This document shows, piece by piece, positions 1 to 11,329 of a stretch of DNA of 64,000 nucleotides. The translations under genes were made by a program, and so were the position numbers. Numbering within the stretch: position 1 is the first letter of the stretch; the number at the start of each line of letters is the position of its first letter. This DNA comes from Tubulanus polymorphus (lineage: Eukaryota; Nemertea; Palaeonemertea; Tubulaniformes; Tubulanidae), in the NCBI RefSeq assembly GCF_964204645.1, contig NC_134029.1, positions 12,822,850 to 12,886,849 of the forward strand, read 5' to 3'. The notes beneath the pieces were generated by a model, which saw only the letters and a program-made list of their open reading frames with translations, was not told where the DNA came from and did not search any database.

Positions 1-324
1 AAATCTTTTATGTAATAATTCATCTCGATTTTTATATCAGTTGGTTTTATTTCATCACCATTTCGTTTAATTAACCTGTGATCTTCAGTAACATCTACAA
101 ACCCTAATTTGATTCAAACTATAAATCTTCTTATTCGTTTTATGTCTAATAATATTCTTTAATTTTTTCCATCCATTTCTTGTCCAAACATCCATTAATC
201 CATTTATTTGTATTCTTTTTCACCATATGAAATATAACGTTCATTTTGACATTATTTTTGAAATTCTTCTGATTAATATTTGATTATTGTATTTTAATAA
301 TATTGGAGTATCAGCTGTTACAGA
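1..324 (-). other. Decayed intein (N-terminal part) at the motif C site of the DNA polymerase
   Basis: Reading leftwards, the polymerase is conserved up to the residues before the YxDTDS catalytic motif. After YFD it switches to SVTADTPILLKY, which fits intein block A: nucleophile Ser1, then V-T-A-D-T-P. About 70 codons on, at about 70-105, one frame reads VDVTEDHRLI, which fits block B (T-E-D-H). Between them RHKTNKKIY is still legible. Stops and frame changes, including a TGA at 241-243, show it no longer splices. The insertion point equals the pol-c site used by known PolB inteins of large DNA viruses. The endonuclease and C-terminal blocks would lie left of the window. Blocks A and B in the right order and spacing make chance unlikely. 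Confidence 0.72.
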
Positions 325-1890
325 ATCAAAATATAATAATTCACTATGTTTTTCCCCGAAAAGTTGTTGTAAAACATTATAATAAAAATCATACATTAAT
401 AATTTTGATATTTCTAAAACAGTTGAACCAACGAATATAGGTTTATTAAATTTCATTGACGTTCTTTTTAATTTACTGCTGTTAAATAATCTTCAAATCT
501 TTTATTTCCTAAGTGTCTAGGACTTGATTGTAAATGTCTCAATCGTTCAGAATTATTTACAAATTCTATATCATTTCTATTTCTAATATTTTCACATGTT
601 TTTCCATAAAAACGATTATTCATTAATTTAAAAAAATCTTTTTCAAAATCAGTTTTAGATATTGTTTTCTGTTGAGTATTGAAATCTATATATTTTTCTA
701 ACCACTTCGATTGATTAAATTCAATATATCTATGTACTTTCTTTAATTTCATTCCTTGTCTTAGATAAAATTTTAACATTCTATAATGAACAATATACTT
801 ATATTTATTATTTTGTGTTAATATTAATTTTTCTGTAAAAACATGGTCTTTCGGTTTTATTTTTTTCTGGTATTTACTTAGATAACTATCATCTACGGCT
901 AAATGTTCTGGGCAATAAGGTAAGTTTCTTGTTTTAAACTTTATATTTTCAGGATATTCTAAATCAACTACAAAGAAATAACCAATTGGAACATCATCTT
1001 CTAAACTCATAATTGCGCTTTCCCAATTAGTTTTATCATCATTTTCAACTTCTGTTAATGCCGCGTTATTATAAAATCATTATCAACTAAACTTTTTGCT
1101 AAATAATCTAATGAACTTGCTAGAAATCTATAAGAATCTAAAAATCTAATGCAACCAAATTGAAATGAAATATAATTTTCAGATGTTTTAGCTAATAGTT
1201 TAAAATCCTATTTTCTTACATTTAAATCATTTATAGCATTATATTCTTCTATTTATTGATTAATGGCGCCTAATTTTTCTGATAATTGTTTTATAAATAA
1301 GTGGGTATCATACCCTGATAAATTATGAAATAATATTGGTACGAAATTAACTTTTTTAGCTTGTAAATTACAATCTTCATGAGCAGCTCGGCGATATTTT
1401 GAATTTAAATGATCATGATCTCTAACTTTTTTATCAAATGAATAAAATCGTTGTTCACATAATTCTTTATGTTTTAGTAATGCATTTTCTGTCATAGATT
1501 TAGATAAACATTTTCTACAAAGATAAATCTTAAGAAATGTTTTGTAATATCATCAATCTATAACATTTTCATCATCATAATATTCTGTTAAATATAAAGC
1601 TTCTAATGTATAATCTTTAATATTTTTACCTTTTGTCTCTGGTAATAGCATTAATTCATTAATACATTTATTTTTAAATTATTAACTTTTTCTAATTTAG
1701 GAATCATTTTAATAGTTACTGGATATTGATCAATCTTATATAATGTTACATATTTCCGGTACTCTGTTATTCTATAAACATGTTCTTCTGTTGGATGTTA
1801 ACAACTAATAATTGACCATAGAAAACATTTATTATCTTCATTTTGAACATTTATTACTGCTTTTGTTGTAAATGGTAATTTAATACAAGA
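325..1890 (-). pseudogene. Protein-primed family B DNA polymerase (Polinton/adintovirus-like), decayed
   Basis: This is a fossil DNA polymerase of the protein-primed B family carried by Polinton/Maverick elements and related viruses. From N to C terminus (right to left) I read an N-terminal block with KAVINVQNEDNKCFLWSI (about 1790-1880), then YPVTIKMIPKLEK (about 1690-1740), an HNH-like zinc segment VRDHDHLNSKYRRAAH followed by FHNLSGYDTHLFI (1253-1495, exonuclease II region), then FGCIRFLDSYRFL (about 1090-1180), then a palm block with MNNRFYGKTCENIRNR (motif B, 468-1010), then KPIFVGSTVLEISKLLMYDF before motif C (about 400-456). The blocks sit in different frames with stops between them, so it is dead. 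The right border near 1890 marks truncation. No capsid, ATPase, integrase or protease gene of a Polinton is in the window. Confidence 0.85.
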
Positions 1891-3590
1891 GCCCCAAGGG
1901 GCACAATGGCCAGCCTGTCAGATTTGCTTTTTATAAATGATGTAATCTGTGGGTTATATTTATCAATATACACTCCCTGCTCAATATCATTTACATAGTA
2001 AAATCGTGTGTTAACACAGACAGCAGGAACGAATGTAATATAGAAATACTAAGTTATTGTATTGTTCAACGCCCCCTGGTGGCCATAAAAAAAACCAATG
2101 AGCTTGAAACTCACCTCGATCATAGAACATGTCATGAGCTACAACTTTCCAATTGATTATAGTAGCAAAATATGCTCAAGTATCAATTATGATGTGGAAA
2201 AACTTTTTTTCCACCTACGAATGAGTACTGATAACCCCAAGATGGCTGCCAAGTGCGTCATAATTGCCTGGTCAAAAATACCCTCTCGGATATAAAAGAT
2301 CCCTTTCCAAAGAATACCCATTACAAATTGCAATGAAACATGGCGCACCATTAGAAAGCTACAGTACTCAGAATTCAGGCCAAAATTGACATTTTTGGGA
2401 ACAAAAAAGGTCACAGTACGGCCATCTTGAGTCCGATCGACTCAATTTTTCTCATGCCGATGGGCCCTCGGGGGAGACAAATATATACGAATGATCAAGG
2501 TTATTGATAAAAGTGTCTTCAAAATTTCCCTCGAAAACTTCAAAAATGTGTAAAAAGTGCTGATTTTGGCGAACAACAATGGCTGCCAGTCGGCCATCTT
2601 GAATCTGACAGGGCCAGTTTTGGCCTGAAGATGTGTCTAGGGTAGATACACGTATAAAACAAATATCAAGACATTACCTTGAAGCGTCTTCAAAACTTTG
2701 GAACTCTCATGAACTATCTAGATGGTTATCTCTCGACCTCAATAGCTTCAAGACCCATCTCAAAACAACTTTGTTCCATGCAGCATACCATTAACTCTCG
2801 GAAAGCGAATTGTATTTAACATTTTTTGGCAGAATAAAATTTGATTGAATTTGCAATTCGGGCACATGGCTAATTAGCATATCAAGGTCATACACCCGAT
2901 TTGGTAAAACCTTTTTTTCGCGAACCTTGCGCAATTGTCAAGGATGAATTTTCTGTAGAGCAAATAAAAATTCCTCCCAAACACCAAATCAACTAAAGAC
3001 TTCATAGAAATCAATCTTGAAATACAATTTTAAATCTCAAAAAAAAACCCGGAAGTAAAACAGTACAGTAGACGATACCGCGGATTCACGTGAACACCTG
3101 ATTTCTGTAAACGAAATGTTGGTTGTGACAAAATTGTTCAGACGGTTTTAGGTGGTAATAAGTACGGAAACGTAACGACCATGGTCGACTTAACCGATGA
3201 AATCAGGCCTATGTGATATCCAAATTTTGACTTTTTTATTCTCCAGACCTCCCTGATATAGAAATAAAAAATTTTGGTGGTACGAAAGTGCAATCACAGC
3301 GCCGACGGGGACAGAGCCGTGTCAGAGATCGGCGGAGTGAAAATTGAGGTGGACGAACACGAAGAAGTAGGCTATTGCGCTACTTGAATCACGAAAACTC
3401 CTGGCGCGGCCCCGACGCTTTTCGTTGATTAAGTAATACAAATATCATGCAATGGGTTTTCACAATCTACCGCTGCCGTATTTACCGGATTTCTATATCA
3501 CTCCAAAATTCAAAGAAACCTCGAAATATCGAACCGGAACACTTCCAGTAGATATCCGCGGCTGCCCAACCGGGAAACTTATTTGTTTCA
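1891..3590. other. Intergenic, no gene recognised
   Basis: There is no supportable coding region on either strand. Short phrases such as 'aagatggctgcc' and 'cggccatcttg' recur here as in many other non-coding parts of the window, which suggests old dispersed repeats. No inverted termini were found. Confidence 0.6.
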
Positions 3591-3594
3591 ATAG

Positions 3595-3835
3595 ATATTG
3601 ATAGGATCCATCATCTTCACCCGTCAAGGGATTCGAACCCACTAAGCTAAAGCCATGCCAGAATCGGGTCGGGCCAATCACAGCGCTTGTAACAAACCAC
3701 ATTAGGCTTCTGTGGAATTTCCCAGTAAATGGGCCAATCAGCGAACACGTAGCGAACGCGGAAGTATTGTCGCGTGTTGATACATGACGTCATGCGCAAA
3801 AGCGCCAGTAATGAAATCGCGATAATTCACGTGAA
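3595..3835 (-). repeat. Dispersed promoter-like repeat, copy 1 (tRNA T-arm motif, CCAAT, CRE)
   Basis: This block matches 45405-45670. Shared parts are the T-arm/B-box word at 3628-3640 (GGGTTCGAATCCC on the minus strand), CCAATCACAGCGCTTGTAAC, a second CCAATCAGCGAAC, GGAAGTATT, and TGACGTCATGCGCAA followed by AGCGCCAGTAATGAAATC. The second copy has about 45 bp extra in the middle. It may be a tRNA-derived SINE fragment or a mobilised promoter. There is no coding evidence. Confidence 0.6.
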
Positions 3836-4344
3836 CAGCTGCTGATATTTTCAGATAAACCAATCACAGGGAAGACACAACTTCCTGATTGGCTGATAAA
3901 AATTGAAATTTTCCCGATTTAACTTTCGTGAAAAATGCAGAAAACATTTTTATGAGACCCTATTTCAAAATTCTGCTCGCTACGATTCCAAGAATGGATT
4001 ACGCTTAAATACGTGATTTGTTCGAATATGCCCTCACTTGGCAAGCAAAAGAGCCTTTTGTGTGGAAACCATGTCATTTAAATTCGCTCCATTTGTATAG
4101 TAATAGGCTCAGCCTACGGCTGGCCTAATAAGATGATGCTTTAATATCCTTTAATTCCATTCAATGTTTAACCAGACCCCTCAAAATATCTTTCTTCAAT
4201 ATGACGTTTGAATTCATTAAATTTCCTTCTTTTCATGGCGATGTAATTGAATAAAGAACTCAATTTGAACAAATGCAGCTATTTTCAAGCATAGGTCTGC
4301 ATTTATTTTTGATTTAAATTCTTAGATTAATGATGTCTTTGCAT
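3836..4344. other. Intergenic, nothing recognised
   Basis: AT-rich sequence without an ORF, inverted termini or tandem structure that I can support. Confidence 0.5.
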
Positions 4345-4571
4345 CTTAGGCTAAACAAAAATGATACCTTGTTTCTCCGCAGCAGCCGGGTCATTTTTGT
4401 AAAATATGATAAAATTTGTAAACAGTTCATTTCTATAGCGGCCGCGTCTGTTATGGTAAAATTGATCACGATTTTAAAAAAAGTAATGTATAGGGTAGAT
4501 AGGCGGCCAGCCAGTTCAACATTTAAGCTCAGCAGAGCGGAGAAACAAGGTATCAATTTTTTTTAGCCTTA
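4345..4571. mobile_element. MITE with about 36-bp terminal inverted repeats
   Basis: The left end (4345-4380) contains TGATACCTTGTTTCTCCGC and the right end (4537-4571) its exact reverse complement. The pairing extends outwards through 'ggctaaa' with few mismatches. The 155-bp interior has no coding potential. A related interrupted version of the end lies near 22537-22580. Confidence 0.7.
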
Positions 4572-4796
4572 AATTAAGATGTGCATTTCGGAGTGTTCGA
4601 ATTTCCCTGAATTCTAATTTCGCGAATTGATTTTTTTCAAACAAAATATGCTATATCCATGTGGATTTTTAACATTGTAAAGAAATCATCTAAATTGTGC
4701 CCATATTTGATCGAATTTAATAGAAGAAACTTTGTATGGTATTCAAGATTTCATTTGGATTACGGTAACGGCCTTTGGTGATCGTCCCTGGGGTCA

Positions 4797-5020
4797 TGAA
4801 TGAAGAAATCCCGTAATAGAATTTTAAATATGATAAAATTTGTTAAGGTGAAACCGCAACGTTTTGACTGTAGACTAACAGCCATCATCAGGTGGAATGT
4901 AGACATTCGTAGTGATAAGGGCTTTTAGTAAGATGGCTGTCAATCAACAGCTGAAACGTTGTGGTTTAACTATAATAAATTTCATGATACAAAATTCTAT
5001 TGTGGAATTTCTTCATTTAT
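4797..5020. mobile_element. MITE/foldback element with about 68-bp inverted arms
   Basis: Left arm 4797-4865 (ATGAAGAAAT...ATAGAATTTT...ACCGCAACGTTT) pairs with right arm 4950-5020 (AACGTTGTGGTTTAAC...AAAATTCTAT...TTTCTTCAT). The middle carries 'agccatcatcaggtgg'. It has no ORF. This is a typical non-autonomous foldback element. Confidence 0.7.
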
Positions 5021-6240
5021 CGACAGTTAACACGCTTTAGAGTATTTTATTCGACTTCTTCGGGTCCTGTAGTCGTTTAGATCGAAAATTATTTACTAAT
5101 CGGCGAAGAAGGGATATAAAACCGTGTTGGTCGCTATGAGAGGGATTCCCTGTATATCTGCACCTTAAACCGGTACCTTTGTTAGTTCTAGCCCACATTC
5201 ACTTCCAAATTCAAGTATTGGTAACGTTGGTTTACGATAATTTGAGAAAAAGAGTTTAGTTGGAGAAAACTGATAATTCAGTTAATGAGTTAACTGATAA
5301 TCTTATAATTCAGCGATATTGGTTCAACGATTCAGCGAAGTTCAAACACCGTACATTTTGGCATGTTATTATATTGGCACCTTGAAATAAAGTTTCATAG
5401 AGATATTGCGGTGCTAAGTTTATCAATATTAAGAGGTAATTACTTTTGGTTTGTGGTCTTTTGGTGGCCAATGCAGTTTGTTCATTCGTTCATCAATCAC
5501 TGTCTAGTTAGCCAGTGTAATTGACCTGCTGACCGATAGCTGCTGCTGGGTTTTTGATAACCTATATAAACAATTTACTCAACAAAGTGGGAAAGTATGT
5601 GAAACTAGAATTACAGCATATTGCATTTCTTTCACATCTTAGGCCAAAAGAAGTTTTCTCTATCAAATGAAATTGCTGACTTCAAAATTACGTGAACATC
5701 TCAACACTGCACTTTTATACGCTAATCGTTTGATCATTTATAAGTTGGTAATTTCATTTCAACCAAACTGTATAACTACGAAATAAGATTTTGATTATGG
5801 TATCATTTCTAGCAAGCGATAAAATGATTCAATATTCATTAACGAACAAGCAGAGAACAGCGTGACAAAGTGAACATCACATGGATTATTTAAAAATCGT
5901 TTGTATCGAAATAAACAATTAATTCAAGGTTAATTCTAAGTATTTTTTTCGCAATTCATTTTTTGAACATATGATTTTATTTGTATATTCCTCTCTCATA
6001 TACCCTTAAAATCAAATTAAGCCTAAAAGACAAATTTATTTTTTTGTCTTGTCTTTCTTTTCTACAAAATCAAAGATTTATGAACGCACCAGAATGTTTT
6101 ATAATCGCAAATGTAAAGAATTCTAGGAATGGCACTATATTTTAGTATTAATGGATTTAATCCATGATGATGTTATATGAATGAATAGTTTTCCATTTTG
6201 TTGAGCGTAATATTATTTAGGGGATTCTTAGCATCTCAAA
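5021..6240. other. Intergenic, no gene recognised
   Basis: AT-rich. No reading frame, splice-bounded exon or repeat structure can be supported on either strand. Confidence 0.5.
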
Positions 6241-6720
6241 AACTTTGATTTTCTATTCACAGAACTGTATTCAAAGCATACAGAGTTCTGTATACAAAGC
6301 ATATAGGGTTTAACAGTACCTTTGAACCAGTCACGTATCACTGCAAATCTTTAACAGATGCTGCTATTTTGAACAGGAAATAACCATGCCATCTCAAAAT
6401 GGTCACTTTTCAATAGTTGACTTTTAGAAACGATGTGTTTTGAGAGTAGCTGCTATGGTAGGAGTTACTATCAATAAGTCACTGTTAACAGGCGGGTGGT
6501 TTAACAGTCACCTCTACTGCTAGTGTGCACTATCGAAACCAGATGTTTCAAAATGGTCACTTTTCAATAGTAGACTCTTCGAAACAGCCACTATAGAAAA
6601 CCAACTGAATTGAAAGGAATACTATTTCAGAGTGACTGTTTTGAAATGTATACTACTGGAAAAGTAGCTGATATCCTTAATTGCTTATTGTTCTCAAGTA
6701 GCTACTAAGTAAAAGTAGAC
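6241..6720. repeat. Cluster of short direct and inverted repeat words
   Basis: A 22-bp near-duplicate of 'ttctgtatacaaagcata' occurs at 6262-6306. The word CAAAATGGTCACTTTTCAAT occurs near 6398 and again near 6550, and a partly inverted form (AGTGACTGTTTTGAAA) near 6632. This looks like a decayed foldback or rearranged repeat and has no coding potential. Confidence 0.45.
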
Positions 6721-6781
6721 GTTTGGGCTCAAAAGTATGATAGACATGTTCTTGGATTCAGCCTTTCAATTACTCTCACCT

Positions 6782-6882
6782 TACCCTAACCCTATCCCAA
6801 ATTGTGAAACGGAACCCTCTGGACCCTCTTCTCACCCTCTTGACACTAACCCTATCGAAACCCTAACCCTAAACCCAATAAA
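6782..6882. repeat. Degenerate telomere-like CCCTAA block, copy 1
   Basis: There are repeated CCCTAACCCTA units interrupted by 'ggaccctcttctcaccctc', ending in 'acccaataaaatgat'. A second copy at 28848-28965 shares the interrupters and the ending, so this is a dispersed repeat with telomere-like units and not a chromosome end. Confidence 0.6.
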
Positions 6883-6957
6883 ATGATTCTATTGTAACAT
6901 GATATATGGATCCGGCAAAAAGAAATAATCACTTCCTAATATTAACAAACAAACCCC

Positions 6958-7015
6958 ATTAACGAAAATTCGGACCAAAACGTTGCACAGAGAGCAGGTG
7001 TGACAGAGAGCGGAT
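6958..7015. repeat. Single end of the inverted-repeat family seen at 31389-32697
   Basis: The text 'taacgaaaattcgga..aaaacgttgcac' and 'gagcaggtgtgacag' matches the right arm at 32643-32697 in the same orientation. No partner arm lies nearby, so this is a truncated copy. Confidence 0.5.
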
Positions 7016-7269
7016 ATTGACATACATATCATAATGAGCTATGTTTTTCGTTCTACGATGAATATGCGCAACGAAATCGTCGTTTTCCGCCAGAAAATTG
7101 GCCAAAATAACCCAGCACGGCAAATAATGACGAATAATGATTCGAGGGTGCACCTTTACTATCCGTTACACAGCATATGATATGATATAAGTGTGTAAGG
7201 TATTCCGACTGTCTTTCTCACCTGAGGAACTACTTTTTAGTTTCTAGTGAATGCGCCCTCTGGTGCATG

Positions 7270-7362
7270 GAACATCGGGGACAGTGACATAGTGACATGG
7301 GGGACATAGTGTGACATTGGGGACAGTGGCATAGAGTGACATCGGGGACGGTGACATCTCCA
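7270..7362. repeat. Short minisatellite, GGGGACAGTGACAT units
   Basis: About four imperfect units of 22-25 bp built from 'acatcggggacagtgacatag'. Both strands show open frames here only because of the repeat. Confidence 0.6.
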
Positions 7363-7627
7363 GGATACATCTCCGGGGATATTTTTCCAGCTCTGCATCC
7401 CTCCCGCGCGCCCCTCCCCCCCAAACCGTTGACTTCTGCATCCAAGAAAACCATGCAGAAATGTCTAGAACACATAGCCAGGCATATGAGTTTTCAAAAG
7501 TGAAAATGTGATAACTATCAATCGCTATTCAAATCAATTATCTATTCCAATCGAATATATTTACATCCAAAAAGTTTACTTAGCATAATAGTCAATCATT
7601 TCTTTCAATTGAATATATCGGACATAT

Positions 7628-8238
7628 ACCATATTTTCCGGCCAATAAGCCGAGGGCAGTTTTTTAGCCTAAAATACATGGATTTCATAAAGCTTCACCC
7701 AATAAGCCGAGGCCCTTCATCAGAGATTTTAATTCACTGATTTGTCAATTAGTTCGTCTTAATTAACGATTTAAGAGGCTGACAGTAGCGCCCGCCGATG
7801 TGTGAGAGTGCTGTGTATACTATCATCGCCGAGTGACTGTGCTATATATAGACTCACTCAGCTGATTACTATACACACAGCCATACACGCAGTACGCAGC
7901 TCACTGCTGATTTGCATATATACTTATGTATGAACTGACACGTGGTAGTACGATAAACTCGCGCGTTATATAAATGTATACCATTGCCGCTGTGCGGTGA
8001 TGGAACAATCAAAGTAAAAATAAAATAGTTCAAAATAGATTATAATTGGTAGTAAATAATGACCTCAAATAAATATCGACCACTTTTCTTGATTTTGACG
8101 ATCATTGAGAGCATTAGAGTGGCATAGATCGGGAAGTGATTTTTTATGTCAGATCGTATCCGCCCAATTAGCCGATCACGATATTTTGGGTAAAAATCTG
8201 AGGCTAGAAAATTGGCTTATTGGCCGGAAAATACGGTA
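7628..8238. mobile_element. Non-autonomous DNA transposon with ATATTTTCCGG/CCGGAAAATAC ends, copy 1
   Basis: The left end reads ATATTTTCCGGCCAATAAGC and the right end GCTTATTGGCCGGAAAATAC, inverted over more than 20 bp. It is flanked by TA-rich sequence. The interior has no ORF. A related element with the same outermost 12 bp but different subterminal sequence lies at 23400-24057. The superfamily is not resolved. Confidence 0.65.
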
Positions 8239-8361
8239 TAGCATTTTTAGAAAAAGTATGCGGGCTAAAAAGTGTCATATTTAGATACGAGAATGTATAC
8301 AATAATAAATTTCATATAGCCTTAGTAAATTTCATATGGTATTAATCATGTATAATATTAT

Positions 8362-10270
8362 TCAGAGTGTATAGGATAAATGTAGTAATAATAATTCATG
8401 CTGGTAATGTTTTGGTAAACGCGTAATAAATTCAAATAAACAATCCTTCGAGAAATTTTCGCTGTAAAGCTGAATGTCGATTCCGGACTTGGAAATATCG
8501 TCATAGGGAAGTTGTACAGAGTCCGGATGCGATTTCATAAAGAACACTGATCTTCCCAGAATGTAAATTCGCCTGAATCCTCGTTCGGTCAACTGCTGTA
8601 ATTCCTAAAATAAAGTATCAGTAATCAGTAACTGATAGTTAAAGAGGATTATGGCAGCGTCAAATAAAATGACGGCCCAAAATAACAGCACAACGAAGGT
8701 ATAAAACATCTGACTAGTATTAATGATAATAATTACCTTTAACTCTGTGAATGTTGCGTACAGATTTGACAGGTCCTTGTGATGAAAGCAACGCCTTCGA
8801 TATCTTTTGCGGAAATGATGACACTCGAGGCGAGTGTATCGAATCTACAGCTTTGTGCTGTTCCACTGCCTGTAAATCAAAATGACAAATCTATTTTAGT
8901 TTAGTTAATATACATGTATTGTCGTAAATGTTTTGCGTGGGCTATGAACTTTTTGTTCATTGTTACATATAGCCTAAACTAATAGGGAAAAAATGGATTT
9001 TGTTTTCAGCCCCACGGTCTACATTGACAATAATACGTGATACATTGTACGAGATGAATCTGATTTTGGGAAATACATACCTCGAGAAATATAGCTTTCT
9101 GGTGCTGCATTGTTCTAAACACCGTTTTCGCAGCTTGCATTTGTTGTATTGGAATGATTTCTGAAATGGTTAATGCATTGGATCCCCTTATGGTGTGTAT
9201 CATCGCCTCAACAAATATATGCAGTAAAGCAGTGAGGCGATAAATGTGTGACGCATCCTTTGACGATGCCATGTGTATATCGCCGTTCTGTTCTTGGTTT
9301 TCTTCTGAAATTTGAAAATAAACGGAATTGGTGATATGAATGCATAGCCTTACTACAAAAGACCTTCAATTAAACCATTTAGCAACTTACCGATATTTTC
9401 GTGGTATCTGCGTTGAAGGTAATCGATGTTCTTTCCTGATTTCGTTGAACAAATTTTCACTTTCGTCCGATAATGTGTAAGTCACTGCATTGTTTAGGTG
9501 TGCATCATACACGGACTGAAGAATGCTTTTGAACCCGTTTTTCAAGGGGGAGTTCATCACTTCGCGATGCGCTCTAACGTTTTCTTCGGGTTGATGCAAT
9601 TCAGGTTTGCATACAGAATATAAATCTGTCCACAAAACCGTCCCCACCACACAATTGTACTAGTTCCACTAGAAGTGGTTCAGCCTGAACCATGACGATC
9701 ATCGACATTGATGTCTTACTGAATCCTCTTAGTCCGTTCGATAAAGTTTTAAGTATCTCCTCGACTTCCCCACATTTTGCAAAGCAACGCACGTTCAGTT
9801 TCGCCCTTTTTTTTGTTTCACGTTGATAGCTTTGAGGAGTCTACCTCCTTCTTCCGATGTGATTAGTCCGTAACCAGAATTTAAAGGCTGGTGTTTCTGC
9901 ACCCCAGCTACAGAATAAGTCTCCAAAATGAAGTTATTTCCTCCATTTGTATCGCTATAGTGATCCGAAAACAGTTCGATAATCCGCTTGAAACAATTCG
10001 ATTTGCCACATCCAGGATCGCCAACTATCATCATGTACCAGTTCAAAGGATCGATGAACCCAGCAGCTGCTGTACTGACAGTACTGACTGACTGTACTGA
10101 CGAGTGTTTGGTCCAGCAACCGATGCAATACACGATCCAATATCCCATTGGAATTTAATCGTATATGCACTCTGATAGAGTTTGAAGATACTACTTTTAG
10201 AATAACGTTTACTAGCCATGGCATGGAGAGTAAGTTTACTGTGAACTTTGAGCAAATTATGACCATTTTA
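8362..10270 (-). pseudogene. DUF3987-type P-loop ATPase, multi-exon and frameshifted
   Basis: The upstream part has NWYMMIVGDPGCGKSNCFK (Walker A, about 9985-10045), then LITSEEGGRLLKAINVKQ, KGETERALLCKMW, GFSKTSMSMIV and GGDGFVDRF, an order I know from eukaryotic DUF3987 proteins of unknown role. Introns are legible: donor GTAAGT at 9388, acceptor TTTCAG at 9305, exon about 9080-9304 ending at GTATGT, exon 8737-8869, and exon 8362-8604 after TTTTAG. At least three frame changes occur, one at an 8-A run near 9808-9820, one near 9735, one near 9625. A small tandem duplication ('actgactgact' near 10085) lies upstream of Walker A. Function is unknown. The family also includes primase/helicase-linked proteins in phages. 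It is a host paralogue or element cargo, now dead. Confidence 0.6.
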
Positions 10271-10385
10271 TATGGTCAGTTAGCTATTCAATATTTCATT
10301 AACCAATGAAAATGGGTAGGCCTATTTAAGTGCGTCAATGAAATTTGACTGAGTTTGAAACTTGCCCATTTCTTTCATGACAAAG

Positions 10386-10432
10386 CATGGATTAATATAG
10401 CTGCCAAGCAGCGATGACGGGTTTTCTGCAAA
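10386..10432. repeat. Short dispersed repeat, copy 1 (pair at 19871-19916)
   Basis: 'atagctgc.aagcagcgat..cgggttttctgca' is shared with the sequence just upstream of the LINE fossil near 19871. Length is about 45 bp. Its nature is unknown. Confidence 0.45.
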
Positions 10433-10589
10433 GCCATTCAGAATGACGGAAATTGTAGTAAATTGAAATACCGATACATAGAATAAAATGTATTGACAGA
10501 TTCGAACCTAATATGCAACTGTCACAGGACGTTATTTTTTTGGGAGCATTCCTGTTCCTGTTCATTTGTAGTGTGGTGCCCTCTACTTT

Positions 10590-10980
10590 GGGTAATAAAT
10601 GTTAATATCAGTATTTTTAAATTGATCGTTCGTTTATTTAGGTGAGTTGTCTTCTATATTGTTTGTATATTATTATGTATATCCATGTATTGTTTATTGT
10701 AATGCATTGATTTAGGCCTGGCCTGGCCTGGCCCGGTTTATTTCCTAAGTTAACTAGATTCCCGCCATTTCTTGTTCCCGCCTTTTTTTTCCTTTATGAT
10801 TTGAATATTGGATCAGAGTATTATCATGTGACATGTAATGTAGCTGGCAATTAGTTATGTTAGGATATATAAATGTTTATTATATATATATTGAGTCGGT
10901 AGTGCTGAATTATTGGAGGCATTCATCTGGGTAATAAATGTTAATATCAGTATTTTTAAATTGATCGTTCGTTTATTTAG
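10590..10980 (+). repeat. Gypsy element 1: 5' LTR with a duplicated 52-bp 3' segment
   Basis: A perfect 52-bp direct repeat starting GGGTAATAAATGTTAATATC and ending CGTTTATTTAG occupies 10590-10641 and 10929-10980. A TATA-like TATAAATG is at about 10868 and an AATAAA signal sits in each repeat. The sequence after 10980, TTGGAGTCAGAATCAG, looks like a primer-binding site. I read 10642-10980 as the 5' LTR, preceded by the tail of another LTR copy. No 3' LTR was found after the pol gene, so LTR limits cannot be confirmed. Confidence 0.5.
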
Positions 10981-10981
10981 T

Positions 10982-10999
10982 TGGAGTCAGAATCAGCTG
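10982..10999 (+). other. Candidate primer-binding site of gypsy element 1
   Basis: TGGAGTCAGAATCAGCTG lies two bases after the repeated LTR end. It has the TGG start required to pair with a tRNA CCA end. The tRNA species is not assigned. Confidence 0.4.
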
Positions 11000-11329
11000 A
11001 TCGGTGCTGCATTGAGTGCGGTACTGCAAGTGGCAGCAGAACAGACGGGACTCGGGCAGTTGGAAATCCGCTCCGTGACATTTTGGGGCTCGTCCAGGAA
11101 ACTAAGAAGATTATCGAAGAGCGGAATCAATTGAAACTCAACCGTCCACTACGGACGCCAGTCAGCGATTACAAATTGGAATTTCGATCACCCAACAGTG
11201 TTGTGTAAACCCGGTACCGGTGTACAAGTCGACGTGAAAGGCTGCCTGGAGTATCGTGAGTATTAACACGGGTTTTACTCCCGAGTAGGAGCCTTGGATT
11301 TGGTGATTTAGCATTGTGGTGGTCAGTGT

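Noticed and set aside
3595-3702. A tRNA gene or complete tRNA-derived SINE head
   Set aside because: The A-box-like and B-box-like words abut directly, without the spacing needed for a tRNA.
6782-6882. Telomere or chromosome-fusion site
   Set aside because: The units are degenerate and the same composite repeat occurs again at 28845.
7230-7475. Two overlapping minus-strand frames of 65-81 residues
   Set aside because: They come from the GGGGACAGTGACAT minisatellite, with no domain.
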